Shown here one piece after another: positions 48,848 through 49,134 of a stretch of 49,134 bases of DNA. Under the pieces are notes generated by a model that had not been told where the DNA came from, made no database searches, and saw nothing but the letters and a program-made list of their open reading frames with translations. The translations under genes were made by a program, and so were the position numbers. Origin of the DNA: an uncultured Lachnospiraceae bacterium (GTDB lineage: Bacteria; Bacillota; Clostridia; Lachnospirales; Lachnospiraceae); the NCBI GenBank assembly GCA_944381515.1, contig CALWLM010000152.1:1-49134 (forward strand), given 5' to 3'. Each line of letters begins with the position of its first letter. Position 1 is the first letter of the stretch.

Positions 48848-48877
48848 AATATATCACAATACTTTTATCTTGTACAA
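48848..48877 (-). promoter_or_regulatory. promoter for the LysR gene
   Basis: TTGTAC (48872-48877) and TATATT (48848-48853) on the minus strand, 18-nt spacer. Confidence 0.55.
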
Positions 48878-48892
48878 TTCTTTTTTTGATCG

Positions 48893-48905
48893 AATTGATT
48901 CAAAA
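48893..48905. promoter_or_regulatory. shared 13-bp motif upstream of the LysR promoter
   Basis: AATTGATTCAAAA, identical to the complement of 44260-44272. It lies 16 nt upstream of the -35, a place fit for activation or autoregulation. Confidence 0.45.
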
Positions 48906-48999
48906 AATGAATAATTCCCTCTGTCAATCCCTACGTTTATGCGCGATCGTGCAAATAAGGATGGAACCAAGGAATCATACAAATACCGCCAAGCCAAAG

Positions 49000-49021
49000 G
49001 GACCCGAAGAGTTCGGGCCCC
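49000..49021 (-). terminator. hairpin after the right-edge gene
   Basis: CCCGAA (49003-49008) pairs with TTCGGG (49012-49017), flanked by GG/CC pairs. The minus-strand reading continues TTTGGC, a weak T-run. It lies 17 nt beyond the stop codon of the partial gene. Confidence 0.55.
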
Positions 49022-49037
49022 ATAAAGCTGTTTTCTC

Positions 49038-49134
49038 TTATTTGGACTGAAGGTTCAGCCACTCATAGAGCGTAACCTCGTTTCCGTCAACTGTCACAGG
49101 GCTTCCGTCAAAGTCCGTGCTGCACAGATTCAGC
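49038..49134 (-). CDS. C-terminal end of an unidentified gene, cut by the right edge
   Basis: Only the last 31 codons and the TAA stop are in the window; they read LNLCSTDFDGSPVTVDGNEV and then TLYEWLNLQSK. The open frame to the edge and the hairpin after the stop support a real gene end. The fragment is too short to name a family. It is on the same strand as the LysR and PTS genes and may belong to the same locus. Confidence 0.6.
   Translation of the reverse strand, partial: LNLCSTDFDGSPVTVDGNEVTLYEWLNLQSK

Noticed and set aside
1-49134. tRNA, rRNA, CRISPR, insertion sequence or prophage
   Set aside because: No cloverleaf-like gene, spaced repeat array, transposase, integrase or phage structural gene was seen on either strand.

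Overview
The window looks like a chromosomal segment of a spore-forming member of the Clostridia, most probably Lachnospiraceae. The grounds are gene order and gene type: gdpP-rplI-dnaB, dnaD-dnaC followed by a long (392 aa) PRPP synthetase, MutS2, YhaM, MecA, a CwlD-like amidase beside a GH18 SH3-domain protein, an AIM24 protein, strong AGGAGG ribosome sites and moderately GC-rich DNA. No rRNA, tRNA, CRISPR array, IS element or prophage was seen. Genus is not claimed.

Region 1 (1-8.7 kb): on the minus strand an RlmD rRNA methyltransferase (cut by the left edge), the exonuclease YhaM and a membrane HtrA/PDZ protein whose protease triad seems lost. Divergently, on the plus strand, mutS2 runs into an OmpR-type response regulator and its histidine kinase.

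Region 2 (8.7-25 kb): mostly minus strand. dnaD, dnaC and prs form a replication/nucleotide operon whose upstream spacer holds a dense cluster of DnaA boxes. murC, a shikimate-kinase-like gene, an AAA ATPase, a repeat-tailed membrane protein, an ABC exporter, an ROK glucokinase, metK and a glycoside-hydrolase-like lipoprotein follow. A SAM-I riboswitch with its own promoter and terminator lies in front of the lipoprotein-metK pair. An AIM24 gene (plus strand) and murA (minus strand) close the region.

Region 3 (25-34.6 kb): a GT4 glycosyltransferase, a CwlD-type amidase, a GH18 cell-wall hydrolase, a small orphan gene, the adaptor MecA, a small CxxC redox protein divergent from a 2[4Fe-4S] ferredoxin, an AraC regulator and an exported lipoprotein reductase with an FMN-attachment motif and an FAD domain.

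Region 4 (34.7-40.7 kb): a MerR-like regulator, then dnaB, rplI and gdpP in their usual order, then a Cof-type HAD phosphatase. The merR promoter appears to be built into the dnaB terminator.

Region 5 (40.9-49.1 kb): a sugar-phosphate locus. Minus strand: BtpA/SgcQ-family protein, DeoR regulator, HAD phosphatase and L-ribulose-5-phosphate 4-epimerase. Plus strand: a ribulose-phosphate 3-epimerase-like gene. Minus strand: an ascorbate-family PTS (EIIA-EIIC-EIIB) and a LysR regulator. It resembles a hybrid of the E. coli sgc and ula operons but lacks UlaG/UlaD/UlaE-type enzymes in this window, so its substrate is open. A shared 13-bp motif, dyads before the DeoR gene and perfect hairpins in both PTS intergenic gaps suggest layered regulation. 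The right edge cuts a further minus-strand gene.
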